Below are positions 40,716-49,873 of a stretch of DNA of 52,848 nucleotides, one piece after another (the first letter of the stretch is position 1; each line of letters opens with the position of its first letter). A program made the position numbers and the translations under genes. The notes under the pieces were generated by a model. The model made no database searches. It saw only the letters and a program-made list of their open reading frames with translations, and was not told the DNA's origin. The stretch comes from Verrucomicrobiota bacterium. GTDB lineage: Bacteria > Verrucomicrobiota > Verrucomicrobiia > Limisphaerales > SIBE01. The stretch lies in the NCBI GenBank assembly GCA_016871515.1, contig VHDE01000032.1, positions 1-52,848 of the forward strand, in the 5' to 3' direction.

Positions 40716-42854
40716 ATGCCGGAGTTTCGCTCGAATCATTTTATCAACCGTGAATTGAGTTGGCTTGAGTTCAACCAACGTGTCCTCGATGAAGCGCTGG
40801 ACAAGAAAAATCCGCTGCTCGAACGGGTGAAGTTCTTCTGCATCGTCAACTCAAACCTCGATGAGTTCTTTGAAGTGCGTGTGGCCGGCATCAAGCAACA
40901 AATGGAAAGCGATGTCGTCGAACGCAGCATTGACGGACTCACCGCCACAGAAACTTTTCGCGCGGTGAGCAAACGCGTCCGGCGCATGGTCGAACGACAA
41001 TATGCCTGCTGGCGGGACGAATTGCGCCCGGCTTTGGCCGACAACGGCATTCGCATCCTCGATTTCGAGGACTTGAACGAAAGCGATCTGCGCTGGGCGG
41101 AAGATTACTATCAAAAGCAAGTGCGCCCGGTGCTCACGCCATTGGCCATTGATCCGGCGCACCCTTTCCCGCAGTTGCTCAACAAATCGTTGAATCTGAT
41201 CGTGCAGCTCGACATCCGGCGCGCCACCGAAATGCTCAGGCATCTTGCGGTCGTTCAAGTGCCGCGTGTTTTGCCACGCCTCGTCAGGCTGCCTCGCGAT
41301 GATTCACGCCGTGATTACGTCTTTCTGGCGCATCTCATCGGCCATTACCTCTCCGACGTTTTTCCCGGCACACACATTCTTGGGTATTGGCAATTCCGCG
41401 TCACGCGCAACAGCGAACTTTATATCGACGAGGAAGAAGCGGCTAACTTGCTGAAAGCGGTCGAGAATGAATTGCACAATCGCCGCAAAGGCGACGCCGT
41501 CCGTTTGGAAATCGAGCTCGATTGCCCGCAAACGATCCGCGACGCCTTGCTCGCAACGCTCCATTTGCAAGAAGACGATCTCTACGTCATCGACGGGCCG
41601 GTCAATCCGATTCGTTTGATGGAAGTTTATGAAGGGGATCATTCACCCGAGTTGCGCGATCCGCCCTTTGTCGCTCCGATCGCCGCGGCCTTGCGGGATC
41701 AACCGGACGTCTTTGCAGCGATTCGCGAACGCGATATTTTGTTGCATCACCCCTACGAGAACTTCAGCAGCGTAGTCGATTTTCTGGAGCAATCCGCCGA
41801 AGACTCAAAGGTTCTGGCGATCAAACAAACGCTCTATCGCACGGGCGGCGATCCGCGAATCATCGGCGCGCTCATGAACGCCGCGCGGAACGGAAAACAA
41901 GTTACCGCCGTGGTGGAATTGCGAGCGCGTTTTGATGAAGCTAACAACATCCGCTGGGCGCGCCGATTGGAAGAAGCCGGTGTGCACGTTGTCTATGGGC
42001 TGGTTGGATATAAAATCCACGCCAAGATCTGTCTGATTGTCCGGCGCGATGAGGATGCCATCCGCCGCTACGTTCACCTGAGCACGGGCAATTACAATCC
42101 GACTACAGCGCGAATTTATACAGATGTGGGCTTCCTGACTTGCCGGCCTGATTTCGGTGAGGACGCCACGAATCTGTTCAACCTGCTGACGGGCATTTGT
42201 CAGTTCCAGGGAACGCGCAAGTTTTTTGTGGCTCCGTTCGAATTGCAGACGCGCTTGTTGACGTTGATCGATCGAGAAATAGCCAACGCCAAGAATGGCT
42301 TGCCCGCGCGCATTATCGCCAAAATGAATGCGCTGGTTGATCCGGAGATCATCCGGGCGCTCTACCGCGCCTCGCAGGCCGGAGTGAAAATCGATTTGAT
42401 CGTGCGCGGCATTTGCTGTTTGCGGCCTCATGTCAAAGGCATCAGTAACAACATTACTGTCCGCAGCATTGTGGATCGCTTTTTGGAACACAGCCGCATC
42501 TATTACTTCGAGAACGGCTGCCGCCCCGAGATTTTCGTGGCCAGCGCCGATTGGATGCCGCGGAATCTGTTCCGGCGCATCGAGGTCGTTTTCCCCATTG
42601 AAGATGGCAACCTGCGCGATCGCATCTCGAGTGAACTGTTGGCCATTCCGCTGGCGGACAACACCAAAGCGCGCCTCCTGAAAGAGGATGGCGCCTACCG
42701 TCTCGCTTCGGCCAAAGCTGGTGTTCCAATTCGGCGGAGCCAAACTGAGTTCATTGCGTTGGCGACTGGTCAGGGCGAAGCAAAACTGCCGCACCGCAAA
42801 ACGAAGGCGTCTTATCCCAAACTCAAGCTGGCGCCCAGGCCTTTACCAAAGTAG
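40716..42854 (+). CDS. ppk1: Polyphosphate kinase 1
   Basis: About 712 residues from the ATG at 40716; the open frame reaches 40395 but only through non-homologous sequence. PPK1 makes long-chain polyphosphate from ATP, reversibly. Visible motifs: N-R-E-L-S-W-L-E-F-N-Q-R-V-L at the start, N-S-N-L-D-E-F-F-E-V-R-V-A-G, the first phosphohistidine region Y-K-I-H-A-K-I-C-L-I, and H-L-S-T-G-N-Y-N-P-T-T-A-R with I-Y-T-D. Length is normal. It is followed by a hairpin. Together with the broken PPK2 at 5.4 kb it suggests that polyphosphate synthesis is kept. Confidence 0.95.
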   Translation: MPEFRSNHFINRELSWLEFNQRVLDEALDKKNPLLERVKFFCIVNSNLDEFFEVRVAGIKQQMESDVVERSIDGLTATETFRAVSKRVRRMVERQYACWRDELRPALADNGIRILDFEDLNESDLRWAEDYYQKQVRPVLTPLAIDPAHPFPQLLNKSLNLIVQLDIRRATEMLRHLAVVQVPRVLPRLVRLPRDDSRRDYVFLAHLIGHYLSDVFPGTHILGYWQFRVTRNSELYIDEEEAANLLKAVENELHNRRKGDAVRLEIELDCPQTIRDALLATLHLQEDDLYVIDGPVNPIRLMEVYEGDHSPELRDPPFVAPIAAALRDQPDVFAAIRERDILLHHPYENFSSVVDFLEQSAEDSKVLAIKQTLYRTGGDPRIIGALMNAARNGKQVTAVVELRARFDEANNIRWARRLEEAGVHVVYGLVGYKIHAKICLIVRRDEDAIRRYVHLSTGNYNPTTARIYTDVGFLTCRPDFGEDATNLFNLLTGICQFQGTRKFFVAPFELQTRLLTLIDREIANAKNGLPARIIAKMNALVDPEIIRALYRASQAGVKIDLIVRGICCLRPHVKGISNNITVRSIVDRFLEHSRIYYFENGCRPEIFVASADWMPRNLFRRIEVVFPIEDGNLRDRISSELLAIPLADNTKARLLKEDGAYRLASAKAGVPIRRSQTEFIALATGQGEAKLPHRKTKASYPKLKLAPRPLPK

Positions 42855-42861
42855 GCGGAGC

Positions 42862-42879
42862 GCGGACATTCTTGTCCGC
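42862..42879. terminator. Short hairpin after ppk1
   Basis: GCGGACA and TGTCCGC flank a 4-base loop, 8 bases after the ppk1 stop. It shares GGAGCGCGGAC with the hairpin at 35587. It may be a terminator or a repeat remnant. Confidence 0.45.
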
Positions 42880-43077
42880 AGGAACATTCGAATGCCTGGC
42901 CAATCTCGGTCATAGGAACGCGCGTCCTTTTTGAAATCACCCAAGGGCATTGGGCTGAGGCCCGCGCTTCTATTACTACCGACAACTTATGGATTGGATA
43001 CACCCGCGCTGCAACCGCGCGCGAGGCGCGCGAGTTCAGGCTTCCCGCCGCTTGGTCAAGTTGCGTATAACGCAGGC

Positions 43078-43944
43078 ATGAATCCATTCAATGCCCGAAA
43101 ACGGTTGCGTCAGCTCCTTGCTCAGCCCGGGATTATTCGCAGTCTCGGCGCGCACGATGTCTTCACCGCGCTGATCGTCGAACAGGCTGGCTTCGAGACC
43201 GTGTTCATCGGCGGCTTTGGCACCAGTGCATCCATGCTTGGCCTGCCCGATTTGAATTTTCTCACGATGACCGAAATGGCAGAGGCCGTCCGGCGCATGG
43301 CGACGCGCGTTTCCATTCCCGTGATCGCCGATGGCGACACGGGGCATGGCGATTTGCACAACGTGCAGCGAACGGTCGAATCGTTCGAGTCGGCGGGCGC
43401 AGCGGGTATTCTGCTCGAAGACCAAGTCATGCCAAAACGCTGCGGCCACTTCGCCAACAAACAGGTCATTCCCACCGACGAAATGGTCCTGAAAATCAAA
43501 GCGGCTGTGAAAGCTAAGAGCGATCCAGACTTCGTCATCTTCGCGCGGACAGACGCGCGTCAAATGAATGGCCTCGAGGACGCCATTGATCGCGTGAACA
43601 GGTGTTGCGACGCCGGCGCGGACATTGCCTTCATCGAGGCGCCGCAATCGCGCGCCGAACTGGAGGAGATTCCAAAGCGTGTGCAGCATCCCTTGTTCGT
43701 CAACATGCTTTCGGGTGGCGCGACGCCAATTCTGCCCGTATCGGAGCTGGCTCAGCTTGGTTACAAGATTGTGGTTTGCCCGATCGAGTCGCTCATCGTC
43801 TGTGCGCGTGCGATGCGCGACTTGTGCGAATCGTGGAAAACGACCGAGCGTGTAGACAAGCTCGCGATGCAAGCGATGAGCTTCGATGACGTCAAGAAGC
43901 TGCTCGGTGTCGAAAAAGTCCTGACGTTGAAGGAACGGCTCTAA
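43078..43944 (+). CDS. Isocitrate lyase/PEP mutase family enzyme
   Basis: About 288 residues from the ATG at 43078. A TIM barrel of the ICL/PEPM superfamily: V-I-A-D-G-D-T-G-H-G near residue 82 (metal-binding Asp), L-E-D-Q-V-M-P-K-R-C-G-H-F near 118, which matches the K-R-C-G-H loop of lyases, and A-R-T-D-A-R near 161. Members cleave (methyl)isocitrate, oxaloacetate or related acids. The closest description is a methylisocitrate lyase or oxaloacetate decarboxylase-like protein; no 2-methylcitrate genes are nearby, so the substrate is open. Confidence 0.9.
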   Translation: MNPFNARKRLRQLLAQPGIIRSLGAHDVFTALIVEQAGFETVFIGGFGTSASMLGLPDLNFLTMTEMAEAVRRMATRVSIPVIADGDTGHGDLHNVQRTVESFESAGAAGILLEDQVMPKRCGHFANKQVIPTDEMVLKIKAAVKAKSDPDFVIFARTDARQMNGLEDAIDRVNRCCDAGADIAFIEAPQSRAELEEIPKRVQHPLFVNMLSGGATPILPVSELAQLGYKIVVCPIESLIVCARAMRDLCESWKTTERVDKLAMQAMSFDDVKKLLGVEKVLTLKERL

Positions 43945-44000
43945 GCTGTAAGGATGCAATCAAATTTGCCCTTCACCCTCGCCCTCACCGTGAACCGGTG

Positions 44001-44074
44001 GTAGGACAGGCGTCTCGCCTGTTCAGCATCTGCGCACACCCAAAAGCAGGACAGGCGGGACGCCCTGTCCTACC
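44001..44074. repeat. Hairpin repeat of the GGACAGGCGGGACG family, copy 2
   Basis: GTAGGACAGGCGTCTCGCCT at the left and AGGACAGGCGGGACGCCCTG at the right pair imperfectly. It matches the element at 16320 and lies between the convergent isocitrate-lyase-family and membrane-protein genes. A shorter cousin (GTAGGACAGCGCGTCCTAC) is at 50097. Confidence 0.8.
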
Positions 44075-44104
44075 AGTCCATCGGGTGAGGAGCCAGGAAA
44101 CATA

Positions 44105-44773
44105 CTAGCGCTGGAATAAGTCTGAGATATGCCGCGCAATGCTGACGTACGCGTTGCCCCACGCATCGTCGCGGAACATCTGGACCGGCAATCCCGGCTG
44201 ACCGATGAAGGGCCGCAACAGCCAGCCCAATTGGATGGCGACAAAGATGTAAAGGCCAAGCCAAATGCGGAGAAGGAGGAGATGCTTCCGGTTTTGGAGG
44301 ATGAGCGGAAGATAAAGAAGGCGCAGCAGAAGTTGCGCGGACCAACTGGCCACGGCGAACATCACTCCGTTGAACAGAATCGCCGCGGAATAGTTCACAA
44401 ACGACGCGTACCAGACGACTGTTAGCGGCGGCAACGAACAGAGGACAATGGTCAAGGCTGCTTGGGACGCGGCCAGAGCACTGACGGCTCGATCAAAATC
44501 AGATCGCACCCCGAAAAGAGTGTTCAAAACGAAAAAACTCGGCAGACAAATTAGAAACGTCCCCAGAAGCAAAAAAGGAACCTTGGCGGACGAATAGAGC
44601 ACTTGCCAGAAGCGGTCGCCGAGCATCCCGCTGAATGAGCCCATGACCGGGCCGTAAGCCAGGCCCCACAACGCGACCCATTTCAATAGTTTGAAAACCA
44701 ATTCTTTGGCGTCCGCTACGTCGAATCTCGCGCGCAAGACTTGATCGGCCTGCTGTAAGACTTGCTGGATCAT
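44105..44773 (-). CDS. Multi-pass membrane protein, paralogue of next gene
   Basis: About 222 residues from the ATG at 44773; the frame extends to 44836 through sequence shared with a dispersed repeat. About five hydrophobic segments, including V-P-F-L-L-L-G-T-F-L-I-C-L-P-S-F and V-L-N-T-L-F-G. The same block occurs in the neighbour as V-P-F-L-F-L-L-T-L-L-V-T-F-P-P-L and V-F-N-A-L-V-G, so the two genes are paralogues. I do not recognise a function; similar proteins occur in pairs in this phylum, sometimes labelled (probably wrongly) as WH2 proteins. Confidence 0.6.
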   Translation of the reverse strand: MIQQVLQQADQVLRARFDVADAKELVFKLLKWVALWGLAYGPVMGSFSGMLGDRFWQVLYSSAKVPFLLLGTFLICLPSFFVLNTLFGVRSDFDRAVSALAASQAALTIVLCSLPPLTVVWYASFVNYSAAILFNGVMFAVASWSAQLLLRLLYLPLILQNRKHLLLLRIWLGLYIFVAIQLGWLLRPFIGQPGLPVQMFRDDAWGNAYVSIARHISDLFQR

Positions 44774-44813
44774 TCGTTCATTACCAATGTTTCGGGCTAC
44801 GAACGTATCAGGA

Positions 44814-45221
44814 TCACGAACCTGACGCCGCAGCATGTAGTCCCGGCTTTAGCCGGAGCGATGACAGTGCGACTGACAAACGTGAACCAACTAAAGCGTT
44901 GAACACGTAAAGGGGAGGGAACGTCACAAGCAGCGTGAGCAGGAATAAGAACGGCACTTTGACCATGCCAGAGAGAAATTGCAGGAGCGAGGCGGTATCG
45001 GCCCTGAGCAGTGAATAGCAACCCATGCACATGCCGTAGGCCATCCCAAGCCCAAGAAGCAGGATGGCAATTTGCAACCCATCCGACGGCACTTCAATAA
45101 TCCCTTTCCGCAAAGCCGATAATTTGGTCGCTTCGCCCCGCACAAGCCGGTCAAGGTGTGTGAGCCACTTGGGCAATCCGGTTCGCAGCGGAGAAGACTC
45201 TGGTTTGGCAAGATCATTCAT
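44814..45221 (-). pseudogene. Paralogous membrane protein, truncated by a repeat element
   Basis: A 135-residue frame with two or three helices matching the N-terminal half of the neighbouring paralogue (M-V-K-V-P-F-L-F-L-L-T-L-L-V). It ends shortly after V-A-L-S-S-L in sequence (44842-44857) that is a CCGGCT-TT-AGCCGG hairpin, a dispersed element type. The remaining three helices expected from the paralogue are missing, so the gene seems to have been cut by the element. The N-terminal 60 residues are soluble and charged. Confidence 0.55.
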
Positions 45222-45469
45222 AAGGGACCCAAAGGTTGAAATGTCATTCGAGTAAAGCCGCTGTCACGTTTCAAGCGGCACTACCTTATATGACCGCATA
45301 GCTAGCCAGGCGTTCAAAAGTTGAGGGTGTAAATCTCTATCACGATCACCTCAATCCTGGATTGAAGCAGGGCGAAGTGCGGTCTCTGAGCCAGTTAGCG
45401 GGATGGCGTTTGGCCGAACGGGGCGGCGCCTCCGCACGCCCCCGTCGGACTCGGCGGTCCGCGCTCCTA
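45222..45469. other. Intergenic region
   Basis: No gene seen. 45451-45475 contains GGTCCGCGCTCC, which matches an arm of the hairpin at 35606. The rest carries the upstream region of the truncated membrane gene and the 3' side of the sugar-isomerase-like gene. Confidence 0.5.
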
Positions 45470-46363
45470 TCAAATGATCCCCTGATAAGCCAGCCAGAGA
45501 GCGCGGTAATATTTCATCACGCGAACCGGATCGTTGCTCGGCGGAATTTCAGCGAGGCAAAAGCCTTTGAAGTCGATCTCATTCAGCCGAGCAAACAATT
45601 TGCGAAACGGATATTCCTCGAGGAACAGATCGCGCATGTGAACGCAGAGAATCTTCTCCTTCACCAGATCGAAGTTGTGATCGAAGCCTTTTCCAGCCAG
45701 ATCGGTGTCATTTGAATTCCACGTAACCCCAACGCCTTTATGTCCGGCGACATCCATGATCGTCCGGATATTCGGCAGCAACGAGGTTCCGGTCCCATGC
45801 ACTTCGAGGCGAATTTCCACGCCATAACTTTGGCCAAATTCTCCTAACTCGCGCAACGAACGGCCGATTTGTTCCAGCGTCTTTTCAACCGGAACCTCTT
45901 TGGGCAACCCGTTAGGCCGCACTTTCACTCCGGAAGCGCCGACATCATGGGCCAATACCATGTATTCCTTGGTCGCCTCGATATCGCGGCGGAGCTTTGA
46001 TTGGTCCGGCGTGTGGTAATCAAATGCGCTGCCCAGTCCCATTAGTTCAACCTTCGAATCGCCGAAGCGCTTCCGCACTTCCTGCCGTTGCGCCTTGGTC
46101 AAGCTCACCTCGACACCGTGAGCGTGGGTAGTCCGCAATTCGACACCTTCAAACCGTGTCTCTTCGCAATTCTTAATAATCGCCGCCACATCCCAGTCCT
46201 TGGCCAAGTTGTAAGTGACAGTGCCAAGCCGCATCGCTGAAACTTTGGGTTTGGCGTTCGACACGCCGGCCTTTTCGGCTGAGATGGCCGATGATCCTAA
46301 CAAACTAACTGCGCCCAAGCCCAAACCGGTGTTTCTGATTAATTGTCGGCGAGTTATCTTCAT
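45470..46363 (-). CDS. Sugar phosphate isomerase/epimerase-like protein with Tat signal
   Basis: A 297-residue TIM-barrel protein of the xylose-isomerase-like AP endonuclease fold. The N-terminus M-K-I-T-R-R-Q-L-I-R-N-T-G has a twin-Arg motif and a Tat hydrophobic stretch, so it is exported folded. E-G-V-E-L-R-T-T-H-A-H near residue 73 and R-L-E-V-H-G-T near 180 are typical metal-site strands, and D-T-D-L-A-G-K-G follows. Substrate is unknown; related exported proteins are numerous in Verrucomicrobiota. Confidence 0.88.
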   Translation of the reverse strand: MKITRRQLIRNTGLGLGAVSLLGSSAISAEKAGVSNAKPKVSAMRLGTVTYNLAKDWDVAAIIKNCEETRFEGVELRTTHAHGVEVSLTKAQRQEVRKRFGDSKVELMGLGSAFDYHTPDQSKLRRDIEATKEYMVLAHDVGASGVKVRPNGLPKEVPVEKTLEQIGRSLRELGEFGQSYGVEIRLEVHGTGTSLLPNIRTIMDVAGHKGVGVTWNSNDTDLAGKGFDHNFDLVKEKILCVHMRDLFLEEYPFRKLFARLNEIDFKGFCLAEIPPSNDPVRVMKYYRALWLAYQGII

Positions 46364-46664
46364 AGTGTTTGTCCGAAGCGTTGGGTAAAATCGGGTTCAG
46401 ATCGTAGGCAACTGGGTGGGATTAGCGAATGAAAAAACTTGGCGCCATAAGACCGGCGGAATGTCTGACAAACGAGAGGGCAATTCGCCATGGTCTTCTC
46501 CCTCTCTCCCATTCGGATGGAGGAGAGGGGCGGGGAGAGAAGGAGGTGCGTGTGATTAGGTTCTCCTCCCCCCAACCCTCTCCTCGCACGCGAAGAGAGG
46601 GAGAAGACCCGTTGCATTGCGATTGCTTAATTCAATGACAGTGGCGCACCTGAACGCAAACCGA
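46364..46664. repeat. Intergenic region with a CTCTC/GAGAG-rich inverted repeat
   Basis: Between about 46491 and 46612 purine- and pyrimidine-rich blocks (CTCCCTCTCTCCCATTCGGA, GAGGAGAGGGGCGGGGAGAG, then CCTCTCCTCGCACGCGAAGA) can pair with one another. This resembles a dispersed repeat of the group rather than a coding region. The divergent genes on each side must share promoters here. Confidence 0.6.
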
Positions 46665-47723
46665 ATGGAACTGTCCAAACGCGATTTTCTGAAATTGATC
46701 TCTACGCTTGCCGCAGGGAACGCGGCGGGTTGTTCGGTCGTACCGGCGGCAAAGTCTGGAGCTCCTTCTTTCTTCAAAACCCGCGGAGTCGTTCTAATTC
46801 CGGACGACCTGACGCTCGTTGATTGGCCGGAGCGGGCGCATAGAGCCGGGTTGACGACGATCGGCCTTCATCACAGCGCCTCGCCAAAAGTTGTCATTGA
46901 CTTCGTGCGCTCCGAGCGAGGTCAAACGTTTTTGGAGCAATGCCGCGCCTTGGGACTTCAGGTCGAATACGAACTGCACGCGATGCGCGAGCTTTTGCCA
47001 CGGAATTTGTTCGCGGCTAACCCGGAATTCTTTCGGATGAATGAGAAGGGCGAACGGACGCCCGATGCCAACTTCTGCGTTCATTCAGGGCGAGCGCTGG
47101 AAATCGTGGCTGAGAATGCGCTCGCCATGGCTGAACTGTTGCGTCCGACCACGGGCCGTTATTTTTACTGGGGCGACGATGCGAAAGCGTGGTGCCAATG
47201 TCCGAAGTGCCGCGGGCTTTCGGAGAGCGATCAAGCGTTGGTGCTGGAGAATTATCTGCTGGCCAAGCTGCGCCGCATCGACGATCGCGCGCAATTAGCT
47301 CACCTTGCGTACAGCAACACCCTTCAGCCGCCCAAGCAACTTTGGCCGGCTCCCGGAATTTTTCTGGAATATGCGCCGATTAACCGGCGCTACGACATGC
47401 CGTACCATCTGCAAACAGGTCCTTCCGTTAAAGACGCCTTGGATTTGCTGGATGCCAATCTCGAGATTTTCGATCGTTCCAGCGCACAGGTGCTCGAATA
47501 TTGGCTGGATGTTTCCCGCTTTTCAAAATGGCGGAAGCCCGCGGTAAGATTGCCTTGGAATGCGGATGTTTTCGAAGCTGATCTCGGAACTTACGGAAAG
47601 CGCGGCCTTCGCCATGTCACATCGTTTGCAGTGTTTATCGATGCTGATTATGTGAGCCGGCACGGAGAACCGGTGGAATTGATTCCGTACGGAAGAGGCC
47701 TATCGAACTGGCGGCTGAAATAG
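46665..47723 (+). CDS. DUF4838-like exported protein
   Basis: About 352 residues from the ATG at 46665; in-frame starts at 46617 and 46635 are possible. An N-terminal export signal (S-K-R-D-F-L-K-L-I-S-T-L-A-A-G) precedes a domain with N-P-E-F-F-R-M-N-E-K-G, F-C-V-H-S-G-R-A-L, D-D-A-K-A-W-C-Q-C-P-K-C and V-L-E-N-Y-L-L-A, which is the order of blocks in DUF4838. That family is thought to be carbohydrate-active, with a glycoside-hydrolase-like core. The C-x-C-x-x-C is the usual metal or structural site. Confidence 0.72.
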   Translation: MELSKRDFLKLISTLAAGNAAGCSVVPAAKSGAPSFFKTRGVVLIPDDLTLVDWPERAHRAGLTTIGLHHSASPKVVIDFVRSERGQTFLEQCRALGLQVEYELHAMRELLPRNLFAANPEFFRMNEKGERTPDANFCVHSGRALEIVAENALAMAELLRPTTGRYFYWGDDAKAWCQCPKCRGLSESDQALVLENYLLAKLRRIDDRAQLAHLAYSNTLQPPKQLWPAPGIFLEYAPINRRYDMPYHLQTGPSVKDALDLLDANLEIFDRSSAQVLEYWLDVSRFSKWRKPAVRLPWNADVFEADLGTYGKRGLRHVTSFAVFIDADYVSRHGEPVELIPYGRGLSNWRLK

Positions 47724-47831
47724 ATAAATAAGTAAATGTCCGCGAATGCGTCGGGCGGAACCTTCGTCGAAAACTTGCTTCAATCAACCCAAGGCCCGAC
47801 GAAGTTTGCGGTGAAGTTTGGTCGGCGCCGC

Positions 47832-49493
47832 TTATCGAACCACCATTTGGGAAAACGGATAGACGTAGGCTTGGAGGAAAACGAGAATGCCAACCAAAGT
47901 CGCGAGGGCGATGCTATGGAAAAAGACGTAGCGGAGAATACTGCCTTCGTGTCCGTACCAATTCGTGGCCGTGCTCGCCACAACGATGCTTTGCGCATCG
48001 ACCATCTTGCCCATCACGCCGCCGGAACTGTTCGCCGCGGCCATTAACGTCGGACTAATGCCTGTTTGTTCCGCGGTGATTTTTTGCAGGCTGCCAAAGA
48101 GAACGTTCGAGGCGGTATCGGAGCCGGTGAGTGCGACTCCCAGCCAGCCCAGCAACGTTCCGAAGAATGGATACAACCCACCTGTCTTGGCCAAAGCGAG
48201 TCCGAGTGTGGCGTCGGTTCCAGAATACTTCGTGACATAACCGAGCGCGAGCATGGCGGCAATGGTGATGAGCGAATAGCGGACCCGATGCAACGTTTGC
48301 AGGTAGGTTCTCAACATTTGCGCTGGCGAAACGCCCATGACAAAGCCCGCGACGATTGCCGAAACTAAAATGCCGGTGCCGGTCGCGGAGAGCCAATTCA
48401 ATTTGAAAATGGCTTCTTCAGGTTTGGTTGGCTTTTCGGGCGTCGGCGGCGGGACGACGGGCGGCGTGCGAACAATGACATTGTGAAGACTCGCGACTTT
48501 GAATTCCGGCGCCGAGATGTCGTTAAGCGCCTTCTTCATTTTCGGAGTGCCCCAGGCGAAAACGAGCACACTTAACAGGACCCAAGGCACCCAGGCGCGA
48601 GTCACTTCGGCTCGAGTATAGACTGGTTGAGTTTGGACAGCTTTGTCGGTTTGGCCATTCGACAATTCCCACTTGTCTTTCGGCTGCCAAAGCTTGAGCC
48701 AAATACCGAGCGCCGCCATCGAGCACATCGAGGCAACAATATCGACCAGCCAAGGGCCGTGGAAATTCGAAACAAGGAACTGTGGCACCGCGAAGGCAAC
48801 GCCCGCCACGAGCGCTGCCGGCCACACACCGAGCATGCCGCGAAAACCGGCGAAAGCCCAGACAACCCAAAACGGCACGATGATGGAAAAGAACGGGAGC
48901 TGTCGCCCGGCCATTGCGGACAGGTCCTTCAAGTCGAGGCCAGTGACAGCGCTAAGCGCGATGATCGGAGTACCGAGCGCGCCGTAAGCTACAGGCGCCG
49001 TGTTCGCAATAAGAGAAAGCCCGCAGGCCGCGAGTGGCTTGAAGCCAAGTTGAATCAAAATTGCAGCCGTGACCGCGACGGGCGTCCCAAAACCGGCCGC
49101 CCCCTCAAAGAAGGCGCCGAACGAAAACGCGATCAAGATGACTTGAATCCGCGGGTCCGGCGCGAGCGTCGCCAAGCTGCTCCGGAGAATCGTAAACAAC
49201 CCTTTATTGACCGTCATTTGGTACAGGAAGATCAAGTTGAGGATGATCCAGCCGATGGGAAACAAACCATAGGCTGCGCCGTAGAGCGTCGTTGCGCTAG
49301 CGGCCTTGACGGGCATGCCATACGCGAAAACCGCCACGACCAAGGCAACCGCCAATCCGAGCAAAGCCGAGTAATGAATCTTAATTTGCAACAGCGCAAT
49401 CGAACCCAGCAATACGACCACGGGCAACGCCGCAATCAGCGTGGAAAGGATCGCGTTGCCAAGCGGGTCATAAATTTGGAGCCAAGGCTGCAT
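47832..49493 (-). CDS. lctP: L-lactate permease
   Basis: About 553 residues from the ATG at 49493; the open frame goes on to 50000 through repeat sequence. A multi-pass transporter of the LctP family, taking up L-lactate (and glycolate) with protons. Visible: A-F-S-F-G-A-F-F-E-G-A-A-G-F-G-T-P-V-A near residue 125, G-L-S-L-I-A-N-T-A-P-V-A-Y-G, and the late T-G-S-D-T-A-S-N-V-L-F-G-S-L-Q and N-S-S-G-G-V-M-G-K-M blocks. A hydrophilic Pro/Thr-rich loop lies near 340. No lactate dehydrogenase is adjacent. Upstream lie long palindromes that could be regulatory. Confidence 0.93.
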   Translation of the reverse strand: MQPWLQIYDPLGNAILSTLIAALPVVVLLGSIALLQIKIHYSALLGLAVALVVAVFAYGMPVKAASATTLYGAAYGLFPIGWIILNLIFLYQMTVNKGLFTILRSSLATLAPDPRIQVILIAFSFGAFFEGAAGFGTPVAVTAAILIQLGFKPLAACGLSLIANTAPVAYGALGTPIIALSAVTGLDLKDLSAMAGRQLPFFSIIVPFWVVWAFAGFRGMLGVWPAALVAGVAFAVPQFLVSNFHGPWLVDIVASMCSMAALGIWLKLWQPKDKWELSNGQTDKAVQTQPVYTRAEVTRAWVPWVLLSVLVFAWGTPKMKKALNDISAPEFKVASLHNVIVRTPPVVPPPTPEKPTKPEEAIFKLNWLSATGTGILVSAIVAGFVMGVSPAQMLRTYLQTLHRVRYSLITIAAMLALGYVTKYSGTDATLGLALAKTGGLYPFFGTLLGWLGVALTGSDTASNVLFGSLQKITAEQTGISPTLMAAANSSGGVMGKMVDAQSIVVASTATNWYGHEGSILRYVFFHSIALATLVGILVFLQAYVYPFSQMVVR

Positions 49494-49608
49494 GCGCGGT
49501 CGGGTTTTGTGGTCACAGCTTTTACCGGGGGCCGTGCGGCAAAACAATCGAAATATCTGAACGGCATTGGGACCATGAACGTCCCCGGCCCTAGGACGTT
49601 CATGGAGA

Positions 49609-49697
49609 GAACTGCTCGGATTATCCTGCTCCGGGCGCAATTTTGAGCACGTGCTCAAAATTGGGTGACACGCCAATTGTGAACACGTGTTCACAAT
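49609..49697. repeat. Palindromic module A (direct-repeat word plus two long palindromes)
   Basis: 49609-49636 is a 28-base word. It is followed by a perfect 26-base palindrome at 49638-49663 (half site CAATTTTGAGCAC) and a perfect 22-base palindrome at 49676-49697 (half site ATTGTGAACAC). Both are centred on CACGTG. A second, diverged module lies at 49874-49984. The site is 116-205 bases upstream of the lactate permease start. Confidence 0.85.
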
Positions 49698-49761
49698 CAG
49701 GCAGCGCATTGCACATATTGGGTCCTTGGAATCGATTGGGGCCTGCGTTGGCGCAACAGCG

Positions 49762-49838
49762 TCTTGGACTGCGGCTGTCCTCTGCCGCTTTGGAACACTG
49801 CCTCCCCAAAAGCGCCAGAGGACTGGCGCAGTCCAAAA
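49762..49838. repeat. Imperfect inverted repeat, 29-base arms
   Basis: Arms at 49762-49790 and 49810-49838 are complementary at about 24 of 29 positions. The left arm reads TCTTGGACTGCGGCTGTCCT and on. Translated, it gives text such as K-R-Q-R-T-A-A-V-Q-D-A, which I recall as a common by-product of a dispersed intergenic repeat in this phylum. Confidence 0.65.
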
Positions 49839-49873
49839 ACCTGGCGGCCTGAGATTCCTTCGGTTCACAGAAA

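Noticed and set aside
41805-42794. Minus-strand ORF of 329 codons
   Set aside because: It is fully antisense to ppk1, whose motifs are clear; its residues do not resemble a family.
43036-43959. Minus-strand ORF of 307 codons
   Set aside because: Antisense to the isocitrate-lyase-family gene, which has a clear K-R-C-G-H motif.
48627-49646. Plus-strand ORF of 339 codons
   Set aside because: Antisense shadow of the lactate permease; Arg/Gln-rich text typical of such shadows.
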